Source: Poronia punctata (lineage: Eukaryota > Ascomycota > Sordariomycetes > Xylariales > Xylariaceae). From it: a stretch of 64,000 nucleotides of DNA. Shown here in pieces: positions 1 through 12,631 of the stretch. The notes under the pieces were generated by a model that was given only the letters and a program-made list of their open reading frames with translations, was not told the origin of the DNA and made no database searches. The stretch lies in assembly GCA_022579005.1 (NCBI GenBank), contig MU401554.1, positions 52,345-116,344 of the forward strand, read 5' to 3'. The stretch's first letter is position 1. Every line of letters starts with the position of its first letter. The translations under genes were made by a program, and so were the position numbers.

Positions 1-669
1 CTTAGCTAGTTGATGTGCTTCCTCCTCCTTCCGGTTGAAGACGGTGAAGTATGCATCCACCATGGCCTGCACCGCGTCGTTGCCTGGATACGACAGTTTA
101 TTGTGTGCTTTCAACCATTGACTACCAAGCTGTGGGACACTGGAGTCTACCCCTTCGCCCCAGACGGGATATTTCTTGGTTTTCTGGAGCTTCTTAACAG
201 CCTTTAAGACGAGGCCAACGCTTTTTTCGTCTGCTAGCAAGGCGATGGCGGAACTGCCGCTTCGTTGTAGCTCTCGAGTCCATGTCTCAGGAAGTTCGGC
301 AGCAATCTCCTCCTTTTTGTTTTGGACCTCCTCCTCCTCTCTCTTTCTTTTCTTGTGATGCTTGGCTAGTCTTTCGGCTTGGGCCGGCTCGTGGGACACT
401 TTAGTTGTTCTCCTTTCTTGTTCGAGGGTGACGCTCTCAAATCGGCCAGCTCCTACGAGGCTCGAAAACAGTGCGCGAAAATGCGCTTCAGTGCTGTCGG
501 TTGGGACGTTTGCCAGGTACAGACTTCGAGCATCGTCTGGTGTTGCGATTTTGGGCGCATTTCGTCGCATATATATGTAATGTGTTGCTTGGATAGGATA
601 CGATGGCAGTGGGGGGATTGTTATAGGAAGAGTGGAAAATTCCTCGGAAGAATTAGTCTTTTCGGGCAT
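1..669 (-). CDS. rrp7: RRP7-like ribosomal RNA-processing protein, C-terminus cut by window edge
   Basis: Reading leftwards from an ATG at 669, the frame stays open for 223 codons to the window edge, so only the N-terminal part is present. Early residues contain a proline-rich start, then ATHYIYMRRNAPK and DDARSLYLANVP, an RNP-like strand of the divergent RRM found in Rrp7. A basic, coiled-coil-prone stretch (KHHKKRKREEEVQNKKEE) follows around residue 110. In yeast Rrp7 acts in the nucleolus on pre-18S rRNA cleavage and 40S assembly, as part of the UTP-C module. The family assignment rests on recognised sequence similarity; the basic C-terminal domain expected of Rrp7 lies outside the window. 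No intron is needed. It is divergent from the transporter at 1466. The plus-strand ORFs over this stretch are shadows. Confidence 0.85.
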   Translation of the reverse strand, partial: MPEKTNSSEEFSTLPITIPPLPSYPIQATHYIYMRRNAPKIATPDDARSLYLANVPTDSTEAHFRALFSSLVGAGRFESVTLEQERRTTKVSHEPAQAERLAKHHKKRKREEEEVQNKKEEIAAELPETWTRELQRSGSSAIALLADEKSVGLVLKAVKKLQKTKKYPVWGEGVDSSVPQLGSQWLKAHNKLSYPGNDAVQAMVDAYFTVFNRKEEEAHQLAK

Positions 670-1465
670 TTTGGCTCGCAGGCATTCGCATGCGCAGAGA
701 ATTGAAGATTTGTTTGAATGATATACTCAAATATTTCAGCTTAGAAACCCAAGTCGATCAAGATTGCTATTCAGTCTCCCAGTCAAGAAAATCTCAAGCC
801 GGCCAAAGTTTTAGTGGGGCCGGCGTTGGGGAAAACATCTAGTCTAACCTAAACCTAACCTAGAACCTGGTGGGCAGATGGCAGCCCTTATCTTTGGCAC
901 CTGCCTCGGTATGTATGCAACGTGCCCTGCACAAATATGTACTCGTAGGTTAGGTGTACTCGTATGCGCTTCTGTGCACGTTCTACTCCGAGTAAATTCT
1001 CGAAATATGAGAACATCAGACGACATAAATGTTGATAATAGAGTCATAACTGAGAAAGCGAACCGGCAGGATAACGTATACCTGGTTAGAGTGCCTAGTG
1101 CAGGCATAAAACATTCAATCAACCATCGTAGCCTTGAAAAAAAAGTACCCGTAATATTGGAGATGCTTGTCTTGGCCGCAAACCGAGGGCGCCACTGACA
1201 TGCAATAGTCATCCACTACTGATAAAAGTGATCCATGACGATTATTTAGCTAAATATGAGTCTTCTCTAGATACGTTCAAACTAACATGGCGATGCTTGT
1301 CTTTCCTAGATAATCTTCCTCTAACCCCTTTGTCATCTCTGTGTGTCCTCATTTTTTAGGACATACGCAGACAAAGGATGCTTGCTGTTATACTCGTACG
1401 TCTGGGAAACATACGGATAACCTCGGGTCAAGTTTTTAATATTGCTGCTTAGTAAGTAAAGGATT
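670..1465. other. Divergent intergenic/promoter region
   Basis: This spacer separates the 5' ends of the RRP7-like gene and the MFS transporter and presumably carries both promoters. Three copies of TACTCGTA occur at 940, 957 and 1391. Opposed 106- and 122-codon ORFs over the same bases show no recognisable protein and look like chance. No clear TATA box was seen. Confidence 0.6.
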
Positions 1466-3189
1466 ATGGTCAGGTTCAGGCATATCTCCCAGTTCCTCTC
1501 GGGAGCGAAGACGAAAGAGGCCAACAAACCGCCATATTTACTATCAGTCCGGTCTTCTACGGCGCTAATAACTATAACTGGTACGTCATGTCATTTCTGT
1601 CCAATTCTCGGTCGATATATTTCTCTGTTTCTATGTCGTCCTAGATACAATGCAACGACACTGCTGACGCGCCGGCGCTTTCCTAGTCAACTTGGCCATA
1701 TTCACTGACATCTTCTTTTACGCATTAATCGTCCCTGTGCTTCCATTCGCACTGCCAAGTCAGGTCGGGATCCCTCAAGACCAAGTCCAGTCATGGGTCT
1801 CTATCCTATTGGCAGTGTATAGCGCCTCATTATTTGTTGGTAGCCCTATTGCTGGCATCTATGCCGATCATACGTCGTCGAGACGATGGCCATTGCTCCT
1901 AGGTCTAGTGGCTCTTGCGGGCTCGACCTTTCTATTGGCCTTTGGCAATTCTGTCGGCCTTTACGTCCTAGGGAGGCTGCTGCAGGGAGTGAGCGCCGCC
2001 GTCGTCTGGAGTGTAGGATGTGCCCTTCTCGTTGATACCATGGGCGACTCGGTTGGCGTCGCCATGGGTTATCTGAATATTTCCATGAGCGTGGCCTTGC
2101 TTATTGCTCCTGTGGTCGGTGGGGTTGCCTACAACAATGCTGGGTATCTTGCGGTTTATTATGTTGCTTTCGGCATTGTGGGACTCGATATATTGCTACG
2201 TCTGATCATGATCGAAAAGAAGGTCGCTAGGCAATGGATCGCAACCCCAAGCCAATCTGAGGTCGCTTCCACCGAACAGACTGTAGAGAAGACGGTGTCT
2301 ACGAGCCCTGATGAAGAGACTCCAAGGCGTCCGAGCGACATGTCCGGTCGTCATCAGAGCGCTCCTGTGCAACTACGTGTAGCCGGCACAGAAGACACTA
2401 GAGCCCCTGGGCCTGACGACAATGGAGATGATGCTCCACGAGAGGCGAAAACTAAACACAGAGGACGGCGCATAATAGTGCTTCTAAAATCACCGAGGTT
2501 ACTTGCTGCTATGTACGGCATCGTCGTGGAATCGGGTATTCTGTAAGGATAGACATCCAGATCCGTCACACCAGAGGTAGGTAACAACTACTGACATCTT
2601 ATACAGAATGGGGTTTGACGCTGTCCTGGCCCTCTTCGTCAAGCAGTTATTTGGATGGAACTCCACAGCTGTAGCAGTCCTCCTTTTGGCCCTGTTCATT
2701 CCCGGGTTCACAGCACCGTTAGCAGGGTGGTTGTCGGACAAGTACGGAGCCAAGTGGCCATCGTTTGCTGGTTTCGTTGCCACTGTTCCGATATTGATAT
2801 GCATGCGGTTTGTCACGCAGAACACCATCCAGCACAAAGTCCTCCTTGCGGTTCTGCTTGCGTTGGCAGGTTTCACGCTCCCCTTTTCCATGACGCCCCT
2901 GATGGCCGAGATCAGCTATGTCATAGACGCCCAGGAAGCTGCCACCCCGGGAGTCTTTGGTAAGAACGGGGCTTACGGCCTGGGATACGGCCTGTTTAAC
3001 ATGGCCTTTGCGTTAGGCGGTATTATTGGGCCGATCTGGGCGGGGTATGTTGTTGCCTCGGCAGGTTGGGGTACACTGACGTGGAGTTTCGGGCTCTGGT
3101 CTGCTTCTGCGGCAGTGGTGGTCTTCTTCTGGGGGGTTAGCAAGCGGGCAACACCCGTACGCGAGGAATCCGATCTAGAAAATACCTGA
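1466..3189 (+). CDS. MFS transporter, DHA1/vesicular-amine-type
   Basis: Three exons at 1466-1580, 1687-2542 and 2607-3189 give 517 residues. Both introns are GT-AG and the joins restore VNLAIFTD and VESGILMGFD, which read straight through transmembrane helices. The protein has the twelve-helix MFS plan with a long charged, poorly conserved loop at about 215-305 between the two halves. The loop after helix 2 (GSPIAGIYADHTSSRR, about 90-105) matches MFS motif A of drug:H+ antiporters. Fungal members resemble vesicular amine transporters and are usually annotated as multidrug exporters. Substrate is unknown. The start is the first ATG giving a short cytoplasmic N-terminus with the usual basic KPPYLLSVRSS lead-in; a start further upstream is not excluded. 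Confidence 0.85.
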
Positions 3190-5253
3190 GGGGTGTTTTT
3201 GTGTATATATATCAACGCACTCTTCGACCGTGGGATTGACGTAGCCAGAAGCACGAGAATACCTAACTGAAACAAACATGTCTGATCATCTATAAGAGTC
3301 AGGATCATCAAACTGCCATGTCGTGGCCTATGACAGTGAAAGTGTCCGTCTAGATACCGGGTTCGGACATCCAACGCCGGATACAGCGCAAAGCTCAGAC
3401 GATTTCCTGTACTGCCATTAGAAATACTTACTGTCGAGGATCCTCTGGCGTACCAAGCAAAGCGACTTGAAACGCATAACTTTTGTTACATTTATTTTCT
3501 TGCCTTCTTTTCATATACATACCTACTCGAATCCGAAGCCGGTTCGCGTCGGCAGGATGGGGACGAGTCAGCCCACCATTAGAAGTCCATATGATACCAA
3601 ATCGAGGGCCGAGGATTTAGTGTACACACTACGAAATGTGATTCCTGATACATAAAAGTTTGGTCTCAACGACCGCACATGAGCATGAAGAGGACGCAAA
3701 TAGCAATGTACTTTTTTGAAAAAGCTTACTCTTTATGTTTATGAGCCAATGGAGAAAAAAGATATTGACTTTATACCGTGTACTCTTTCTCTCTTATGGT
3801 ATTGTTGTTCGCTGCAGGAGCTATTTCACGATGGAGAAGGCCTGTGCATATTTGGCGGGGGGCCAGTGGCAGCCAACTGAGACCACCCGCTCCTCAACCC
3901 ATCTCAACCGAAGATGATGGTAGGCAACATACACGACCGACAATTGCATTCCCTATTTACACATGCGATGTCGTAAAACCCGAAAAACTGATAAGGGAGA
4001 TGGCATGCACGTAGGTATGAGCCATTAACTTTTTAAAGCCACGAAGACGAAGTAGGCAGTCCGTTACAGTTGCGCCATGCCACTCTTGGAGTGGTGACGA
4101 CTTCGTGTTAAGCTTGGCAGTTTGGTCTCGGTTATAAATGGGGATGATTTTTTTCTTGGCTGTGCGCGTACCTGAGCTAGGTATGAGGACTTTGGCTCAC
4201 CGCCGTACGAGTAGCTAAAACTGAAACTGAGAGCCGAGACACAGGCTGAAATATTCCCCTCTTGTCCGCCACGAGACGGTGAGGTGAGAGGCGGCGTCGT
4301 GCACGTGATCGCTTACCAATGTAATTATTTACCTAGCATTCCTCTTAACTTTTGATCACGGGACCTAGTCTAGTCTACAAAAGTACAAGGCAAGTTTCAC
4401 GGCATACCTAATCGAGTTGAAGATATGTGTGGCGCCTATAATTTGGATATGTTTGGCATTTTCAGCACGAGGCGGTATGTTTCTTAGGTTCAAGGCGGGT
4501 AGAAATCTCCAAACCCCCCACGCTAGAAATGTACCTGTAGAGAACCGGTCCGATGCACTAGGTAACCTAACACGATGCAAGTAAGTTTGCTGCAAATACA
4601 TCCAATAAGATTTCTTTGGGCGTCTCTTTGCAATGCCCACTCCAAGCCCAGAGATGGGTCTTCCATCGGGTATGCTCGTACCATACGTCTTGGATTGAAG
4701 TATTTTCCTCTACTCGTAATACACGCTATAACCCCAGCTCTCTCACCTAGCCTTACGTGATCTATCTAGATGCGGGTTAGTCTAGTTGCCGGCGACGGGC
4801 AGGAACGGGTACCTTTCGTAGCACTAACAACCAAGACTTTTAAATAGTAAAAGCTCATTACGGTGATCATGAAAACCGGTTTTGATTGGAAGGATGGCCA
4901 GAGTGAAATTTGTTAGTGACATCTCAAGTGCCGGTCAGCCCCACCTAGATATCCACAAAGAATGAAACCATTGGAGGAAAGACGACACGACAGAGAGACC
5001 AGCTTGTTGTCCTGTCGCGCTCTTGTCCTCCGTTCATCCTAGCCCAAAAAAGAGAGAGAGGGTGAGCCGCTTTTCTGTCTGGAAAACATGCCGACTTGGC
5101 TGGAGATAGATGGTCTCGACAGTAACGAAAGCTACGAGTATATCTCTTGCAACATTTTTGCGTCGTGTAAAACTGCGCCCTTGTAATCGAATGTTCAACT
5201 TATTGCCGTAAAAATCGCCTAATCCTAGGTGGGGGTGTGAAGACGCAAAGGAA
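3190..5253. other. Gene-free spacer
   Basis: About 2 kb in which no ORF shows a recognisable domain, signal peptide or convincing splice structure. It holds TACTCGTA-class octamers at 4206, 4711 and 5133 and a short purine tract near 5050. It includes the presumed promoter of the membrane-protein gene at 5254. Confidence 0.6.
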
Positions 5254-6805
5254 ATGTCGCAGCTGCCCGAGGGCACGCTGGGGGATGCAATCGGAGTCCT
5301 CATCTTCACCTTTGCCTGCCTGTTTGCCAATATCCTCCTCCTGTGGCTTTACTGGATAAGCCACGAACGGTTGAGTTGTAAGATGCTCATCATCTCCCCT
5401 GCCTGATCATCATCCACCGCTGACCGACGTGTCCGTGACCTTGTCTGCAGATGTGGCACTTGTAGGCTACTTTGCCTTGCTGTGCACCGCCAGCAGCATC
5501 ATCCAACAGATCTACAATTATTCGTGGGTTTCCCCCCCTTGTTGTCTGGAAACGTTGTATGGGCAATTGTTGACTCTTTCTAGCCTCTGGACCGATCTCC
5601 TTTGGGCTCAACTGCACTATATCAAGGCCAACTTTAAGAATGCCGATGTCATATTCAACAATGGCAACTTTGGCTTCATGCGAGTGTTGGCCGTCATACG
5701 TGCGTTCAGCATGCCCATGCTCTGCGGCTCTGCGGCTCTGCAGCTCCCTTGCTGACTGGGGTTGATAGGTCTATTCTGTTACATCGTCGAGTCAAGCTAC
5801 CTCTTGGCATAGTAAGCTGCGATATCAAGTCCAAGCCACTCGTTCTATTCTTTCTAACAGGGATCCAGCTGTATCCAAGTTACCTTGACGATATTCCAAC
5901 TGGGGCTGGTAAAACGCAACACGAAACGCGTTTTTGCCGTAGCCGGTAGAATACTACCCGTTGTGTTGGCAGCAATCACCATTGGCTTGCTCCAAACACC
6001 ACAGGTTCAAAGCAGTTTTGCTGCGTATATGGTTGTAGCAAATGCACAATGTAAGCAGGGCGTCGTCGTATTCCAACTCATCATCCGCTGACACGAGAAA
6101 GCCGTCACGAGCTGCACAATTAGCATCGTTCTGCTTACGCTGGTTATACGCCAATATATCATATCCAAGCTTCGGTGGAAACGCTTGCAAGCGAGTGATG
6201 AGAGCCACGAGTCGACAAGCTTGTGGTCACGCATAAGAAGCAACAGCTCTACCAAAACACCATCTGATTCTACAATAACCCCAGCATACGCAGCACAGGG
6301 GACTGTTTTTGACGATAACTGGGTAGTGGTTCGGCTATCCATTGCTGTACTTCTCATTTCGTAAGGCCAGACCAGACCCTGTTGCGTGATAAAGAGGCCA
6401 CAAAAAAAGGATGTTGGTGCTAACAATAAGAATTTTAGTGCGTTTATCTTGGCGAACATCGTGACACACCTGCCCCAACGTGACGATGTGGAGCGTGATG
6501 CGCAAGCGGACAAGCCTGACCTTGGCCCCGAACGAGCTAGGTCGAACATCGTAGGCTATACATTTGGCGTCACGCCCGGCTTGGCCTTATGGATCGTCTT
6601 TGGCCTTACTAGGACGTTTCGAAAAATAATGTACGACACTTTTGTGCCGCGAAAATGGAGGCGGAGAGGATCAAGGTCGTCAACATCGCTACCAACCGCC
6701 TGGGATACGCCAACCGGCATAGAAGGCAGGAACTTCTTTGGCATAACCCTTGATCCTGCGTTGCAGATGGACAACCTGAACCGCAGCCCTAATAAGATCA
6801 CCTAA
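5254..6805 (+). CDS. Fungal orphan seven-transmembrane protein
   Basis: Seven exons (5254-5377, 5451-5523, 5584-5699, 5769-5811, 5869-6050, 6102-6360, 6439-6805) give 387 residues. All six introns are 51-78 nt and GT-AG, and each join preserves frame inside hydrophobic helices, for example LSYVALVGYF and LLAYCIQVTLTIFQ. Seven hydrophobic segments can be counted: near the N-terminus, around YVALVGYFALL, around FGFMRVLAVIRLFCYI through LLAYCIQ, around RILPVVLAAITIGLL, around ISIVLLTLVI, around VVVRLSIAVLLIS, and around GYTFGVTPGLALWIVFGL. A long hydrophilic loop lies between helices 5 and 6. The SIIQQI motif recurs in uncharacterised fungal integral membrane proteins. A receptor or channel role is only a guess from topology. 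The 43-nt fourth exon is easily missed by gene finders. Confidence 0.75.
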
Positions 6806-9130
6806 GGGAGGAAATAGATCTCTTGGGCTCTTGATACAAAAGGTTCTAGACGCCGGCGTCGGGAGAAACCGTAATTAAACTGTCGCTATAGCGTACAGTA
6901 TGAAGAGAACTTAATGGTTGAAACAAACAAGTTAGCAAACCCAAGACTTCTACAACAGAAAAAACAAATGAAATGAACCAGGTGAAGATGAACAACTCTT
7001 AAAGCCGAACCACACGCAGGGTCTGTCTCTAGTCATTTCGACTAACAATGCACAAGTATTCGTAGTCTCATTGGCAAACATGCAACATGGTATTTAGCTT
7101 CCGGTAATTACCGCATAGAATTGAGGATTACCCGCTTACCTACTACATACGAGTACATAAGATAGTAAGAATACGCACGTAATATGTATGACAAGGATCA
7201 TTCGCGGCAGGAACAACAGGTAGATAGCCGGCCAACCACGTTTTTCCGAGCTGAAAATTAGGGCTTTTATTATACCAGGAGCGATGGAATGGAAGTGGCA
7301 GATCCGGGCTTGCTTGCTTGCATTTTGCATGCGTTTTTGCTGTAAGGACCAAAGCAGGTCATCTTGTCTAACCTTGTATCGGATGTACGTAAGACACATA
7401 ACCTACCTAACAGCAGACGCGTAAAAATAGTAGTTTACATAAGCGTTCTGAAATTCTGGTGGAAGAGAAAAACAAATCTGCTTTCGTACCAATTTGCTTC
7501 CCCTTATACGGAGAATTTATTTCTACCCCATGGGGGACCGTCACTCCAGATTCATTGCAACCTGGATAGGTATCATTTAAATAGGACGGGGGAGAATTTG
7601 TCCCGAAGAAATGGTTCAGCAAGACAAGGACATGTCCCAGATATAGAGGGGTTTTCAACGCAATCAGTTGGGGGATTGGCTCGTTTTCGGGAGAAATACG
7701 TGAAACAAGCCGAGTCTAGATACGAGTATTTAGGTTAAGGTATATTACACGTTAGACGAGAAAGATACTTGTAAGATGATATTGTTTCGTAAGCCATTAC
7801 AATGTACCTTTTACTGGAGTGGTGATATGGACAGTGGTACTATGGCAACCTGTTGAGCCGGGTTATCGGGCAACATAACCGGTTTTTGCTTATGTAGCAT
7901 AGGCAAGAATTTGGCCGAGGGGTATGATTTAGATATACGATGGACCCGAAGGATCGGGACCAGAACCAGTAAGATAACTTTGTTGGAAGGCCTGAAAAAA
8001 GCTAATCTAGGTAATCAGTCAGTCAGGCCCAAGTTCCAACTGGAAGGGGGCCGACAGTTAGGTTAGAAACAGGCAACCTACGTGTCAGCTCGGTGGTAAG
8101 ATTTGTTCGGCTAAGGCTCCGACTAGGTTAGACTAAGCCTGACCTAGTGTAGTTCTAAAGGGTAAGCAACGCGGACTGCGGCAAGACACCAAGACGCCTT
8201 AGTTATCCATTTTCAGACAAGGGCCGGCACAGATACACGGGTGGCGGACTGCCAACATTCGCTAAGAAGGCTTGTGTTGATGCTTGTTCAGACCACACGC
8301 ACACCATACCATATATATATCGGCAGAAAGAGTACGTTACGCTTGAAATGTTGCAACACTGATATGACTACACTAGGAACCTTGCGCTTTCCCAAGACTT
8401 TTACGCCGCAGAGTTGCTTATATTATATTACGGATGCAAAGCGGAGAAAAAGCACATCTCCGAGTTCTCGCTACGTGGATATTGTGTGTATGTGTGTGTG
8501 CGGAGAGTTACATCGCGGGTCGTGTCGGTGGATTGTTGAGCCCATGTTCCCCCAAGTTGTTGTCCCTTGTCTAGAGAGCCTTCTAGCACGCGATTTGTTC
8601 CTCCAATTAGGGTAATAAAAATGGGACAGGAACCGTTGGGTTGGACACTTCTTTCCCTTCCATGGGGGTGTTCTCTCCATGGGGGAAGGGGCAGGGGAGG
8701 GAGGAGGGGGGTTGTCGTTGTGGGTACCCGATACGACTTTAACCCCAGCTTCAAGGACCAAGTAACGGCTCAGGCGCGCCGGCTAAATAGCTCTACACGA
8801 TTAAGCGAAATCCTTCGAAAAGAGTTCATTTGTTCCCAAGGGTCTCAAGAATGGAGAAGTCCAATATCTGATTACCCGCTATCGGGCCGGCCCACGAGGT
8901 CGTTGCGATAGGTGATATATGAATGTTAACGGCGCCCTATCTCTTGCTGTTGCTGCTGACCGTCTCTGCCCTTTTGCTGCCTCTTGCCTATGTCTCTAGG
9001 GTGAGGTGAGATATTCTTTAGATAGAACTCGTCTCCGCTCAAGCTCAAGTACCTACTTGGGTCATAGGCAAATCTCTCTCTCTCTCTCTCTCTCTCATCG
9101 GTAAACGACTACAGAGAGCAGAAAGACAAG
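6806..9130. other. Gene-free spacer with sugar-transporter promoter
   Basis: No supportable gene was found. ORFs of 60-125 codons here lack recognisable features and several lie antisense to one another. Octamers of the TACGAGTA class lie at 7148 and 7721. The last 150 bases form the leader of the transporter at 9131 and include a long CT tract. Confidence 0.55.
9072..9099 (+). repeat. (TC)n pyrimidine tract in transporter leader
   Basis: An uninterrupted TC dinucleotide run ends about 30 bases before the ATG of the sugar transporter. Pyrimidine-rich tracts commonly lie near transcription starts in filamentous fungi, so this may be a core-promoter or leader element; it is also a microsatellite likely to vary in length. 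Confidence 0.8.
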
Positions 9131-11199
9131 ATGGTCGGCGCTACAGTGTCGTCGGACAACCCTGTCCACCGCATGGCGGTGGACGATCCTGTCCCCTGGT
9201 ATCGCAAGAAGAATCTACGATATCTCTACTTCATGTTGTTTCCCTGTCTGATGGGTATCGAGACGACGTCGGGTTTCGACTCGCAGATCATCAACGCCGT
9301 TCAAATCGTGCCTGCCTGGACTGCCTGTGAGTTTTTGAGACCTCGAAAGAGAAAAGACAAGATAGAGGACGAAAACGACTAACTGGGAATGACACACCCA
9401 CGCAGACTTTGGAAACCCAAAGGGTGGCTACAAGGGCATTCTAGCCTCTGCTCTTCCTCTCGGTTCCGTCATCGGTCTCCCTCTGATTCCCATGATCAAC
9501 GACAGATTCGGTCGAAGATGGTGTGTTATGACGGGTAGTATAATTATGATTATCGGTTCTATAATCCAAGCCTTTTCTGTCAACGGTAAGCTCTATGATT
9601 CCTTCCGAAACAAGACGATATACATGTATATGCTAAACACCTGTTTTAAACAGCGGCCATGTACATCGTTGCTCGACTTATTATCGGATTTGGTCTTCCT
9701 TATGCCATTGTGGCCGGCTCCAGTCTCATCTCAGAACTTGCCTATCCCAAAGAACGTGCTGTCCTCACTTCGTTGTTCAATGCGGCCTACTTTGTTGGTG
9801 CTATCGTCGCCTCGTGTGTCACATATGGAACGCAGACTATTCCTTCCGACTGGTACGTTGAATCGAAATTGCAATATTTACCATCATCATAGTTATAAAC
9901 TAAAGCTAACCATGTCTTTTTGAATAGGTCCTGGAGGTATGATACTGTCGCTGGGTGTCGATGGATTTTCAAACTTTGAGCTGACTGTTTTTGACATATA
10001 GACTCCCCTCGCTTCTACAAGCGTCGCCATCTCTGCTCCAGGTTATCTTCATCTTGTATGTTTTCTTTCCACAATAGGCCGAAACCGTTTGATGGAATAG
10101 ACAAAGAATCTAATACATTTCCTCTAGCTTAATCCCAGAAAGTCCTCGATACCTCATCAGCAAGGACCGTCATGAGGAAGCATTCAAGATCATCGCGGAT
10201 TATCACGCCGAAGGCGACGTCAACTCCGAGTTCGCCAAGGCCGAGTTCGCCGAGATCAAGGCGACCATCGCCATCGAGATGGAGTACTCGAAGCAATCGT
10301 GGATGGACCTGATCAGCACCAAGGCCAACCGTCGTCGTCTCCTGATCGGCTCGCTCGTCGGTGTCTTCACCCAGCTGTCCGGCAACGGCGTCATCTCGTA
10401 CTACCTAGGAGACATCCTCAAGCTCGTCGGCTTCACCGACCCGTCCTTCGAGGCCCAGTACAACATCGGAAACCAGGTCTGGGGTCTCGTCTGCGCCGTC
10501 ATTACCGCCCTCGTCGTCATGCGCTTCCGTCGCCGAACCATGTACCTCTTCGCCATCGCCTGGATCCTGATCGCCTACGTCGGCTGGACCATCTCCGCGG
10601 CTAAAGCCATCCAGGATAAGAACGACACGGCCGCCAAGCTCACACTCTTCTGGATCTACTTCTACCAGCCCGGTTATAACATTGGTTTCAACGCTCTCAC
10701 ATATAGTAAGCGTCCATCACTCATGGTCCATCAGTGGCCAAGTTATGCAATTTGTACTAACCCCCCTCAACAGCCTTCCTTGTCGAAATCTTCCCATACG
10801 CGATGCGAGCCCGCGGTATTACGGTATTCCAATTCTTCGGAAAAGCGTCGCAATTCTTCGGAACAAACGTCAACCCCGTCGGTCTCGACCCGGACACCGG
10901 TATCGGCTGGAGATTCTTGATCGTGTACTGCATCTGGATCGCCATCGAGGGTGTCCTCATTTACTTTATATGGCCCGAGACATCTGGTCATACTTTGGAA
11001 GAACTTGCGTTTTGTACGTTTTCTTCTTCCTTTTCTTTCATCCCCATTTCAGATTTACTAACACAAGTACGTCACAGTATTCGAGGACGACGAAAGAGCC
11101 CAGACGGCCGCAAAAGCTGCCGAGCAAGAGGTTCATCACGAAGAGTCTGTTTCTGATGAGAAGGCGGGTGGACATGTCGATACTAGAGAGACGGTTTAA
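9131..11199 (+). CDS. MFS sugar transporter (SP family, hexose/lactose-permease-like)
   Basis: Eight exons (9131-9326, 9406-9585, 9654-9852, 9928-9936, 10002-10055, 10128-10705, 10774-11013, 11078-11199) give 525 residues. The joins restore QAFSVNAAMYIVARL, IPSDWSWRLPSLLQ and NALTYTFLVEIFPYAMRARG, all typical of fungal sugar porters. Family signatures are DRFGRRW after helix 2 (about 100), the RLIIGFG segment of helix 4, PESPRYL at about 216 after helix 6, QLSGNGVISYY in helix 7 (about 295), and FIWPETSGHTLEE near the C-terminus. It would sit in the plasma membrane and import hexoses or a disaccharide with protons; the substrate cannot be read from sequence. The fourth exon is only 9 nt. The C-terminal tail is charged and cytosolic. 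Confidence 0.9.
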
Positions 11200-12631
11200 A
11201 TTGGGTATCTAACTAGGAAAGGGGGCAAGTAAAAGTAGGTTAGTCAGTCATATAGTTTCTACTCGAACTTTGTTTGTTCGTTGCGGGATTATTGTATACA
11301 AGTAGATAGTCCCCGGAAAGAAAGAAAGAAAGGTTTATTGGGTAGCTTGTCTTTACCCCGCCCCCCCCCCCCCCTTTTCTGATTATGAATTGGTTTAATC
11401 CTTAAGGTGTTATTATGAAATTTCTGATCTGGTTGCGGGTTACGTACGTGCCTACATGTACTTACGGCCATAAGACCCCCAGGAATAATCGTGTCTGTCT
11501 AAGGGGCGTAGGTCCGGACTTTTGAAGCCTTGTTGTAGTAGCTTGCATTAGTACAGGGATTGATTGATTGATACGGTTTCTTTCTTTCTTTCTTTCCTTC
11601 TACCTCTGTGGAAATTACTTGTAGGTACCTATCCTGATCGGAAAATGTAGGCCCGAAGTTTTGTGTAACACTCGCAAAAAAAACTGGGCGGTCTGTCTGA
11701 TTCTCCTATCTTGCCTAAATTACCCGCCGGGAGAAACTAGGTAGACTAGCTGACTAACTGGCTGGGTACGAGAAAGGTAAGTCGAGTGAGTGGAAAACTA
11801 CACGTAACTTCCATCCTCCTCAACCCTCCATACTAGACTTACCATGTACACAACACGTATAGTAAGGTATCTATCTAGTCCTACCACATGAGGTTGGTAA
11901 TACCTAGGTAAGGTATATTACATTGGCGGTGAGGTGAGGTGATACGGTAACAAACAAAAAGGACAGGTGTGCAATACTCGTAGATGAGCGGCTATTTGTT
12001 TGTTTGTTGTTGTTATGTATTAACTGAATCGGCATAGAGAGAGGGGGTGGGGGAGAGAGAGAGAGATAGATAGATATCGCAACATTATTTATATTTTATC
12101 TTTTGAAGAGACATGGCTGAACACGACAGTAGACTTTCTTCTATTGGCAATCAGAAAGAGATTGGAAGGAAGTAAGTGTCGAAGCCAACGAGTATGGCAA
12201 ACACTTGTTAACCAGGGGTACCTTTACCACCCTTGACGCAATCACGACGTTGCGTAGGCTTGAGAATCAACTTGGTACCTATCAAACTTCCGATATACTA
12301 TACTCTCTCTATTGCAATGCCCGGCCTTGGGAGGTCATGGGCCTTGGGAGATCATATATACGTATATGCAAAGTAAACTCATGCCTGGCACCGTCTTCTT
12401 TACACAAGAGGTATCTTCAAATAACGTCGTAACACAAATATTATTAAGAATTATCTAACCGCCTTCTAATCCCATCGTGTTCTTTACCCTTGGAGAGACG
12501 CCTGTCTTGACCCAGACGTCCGTCCATGCATTATTTTCCTGCTATACTGGCTTCATCACGGCGTCTCCATTGTTTTTTATCCTCCACGTTAAGCCATGAA
12601 CCGAGCCATAAGAATGAACTTTTAGTTATAC
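11200..12631. other. Gene-free spacer with homopolymer and microsatellite tracts
   Basis: It contains a C run of 14 at 11361-11374, TTTC repeats near 11580-11600, GT/TGTT repeats near 11995 and a GAGA/GATA tract near 12040-12075, plus one TACTCGTA at 11975. No coding potential was recognised. It covers the 3' ends of two converging genes. Confidence 0.6.

Noticed and set aside
5034..5330. 98-codon minus-strand ORF over the first exon of the seven-helix protein
   Set aside because: It is antisense to a well-supported first exon with a transmembrane helix and has no recognisable content.
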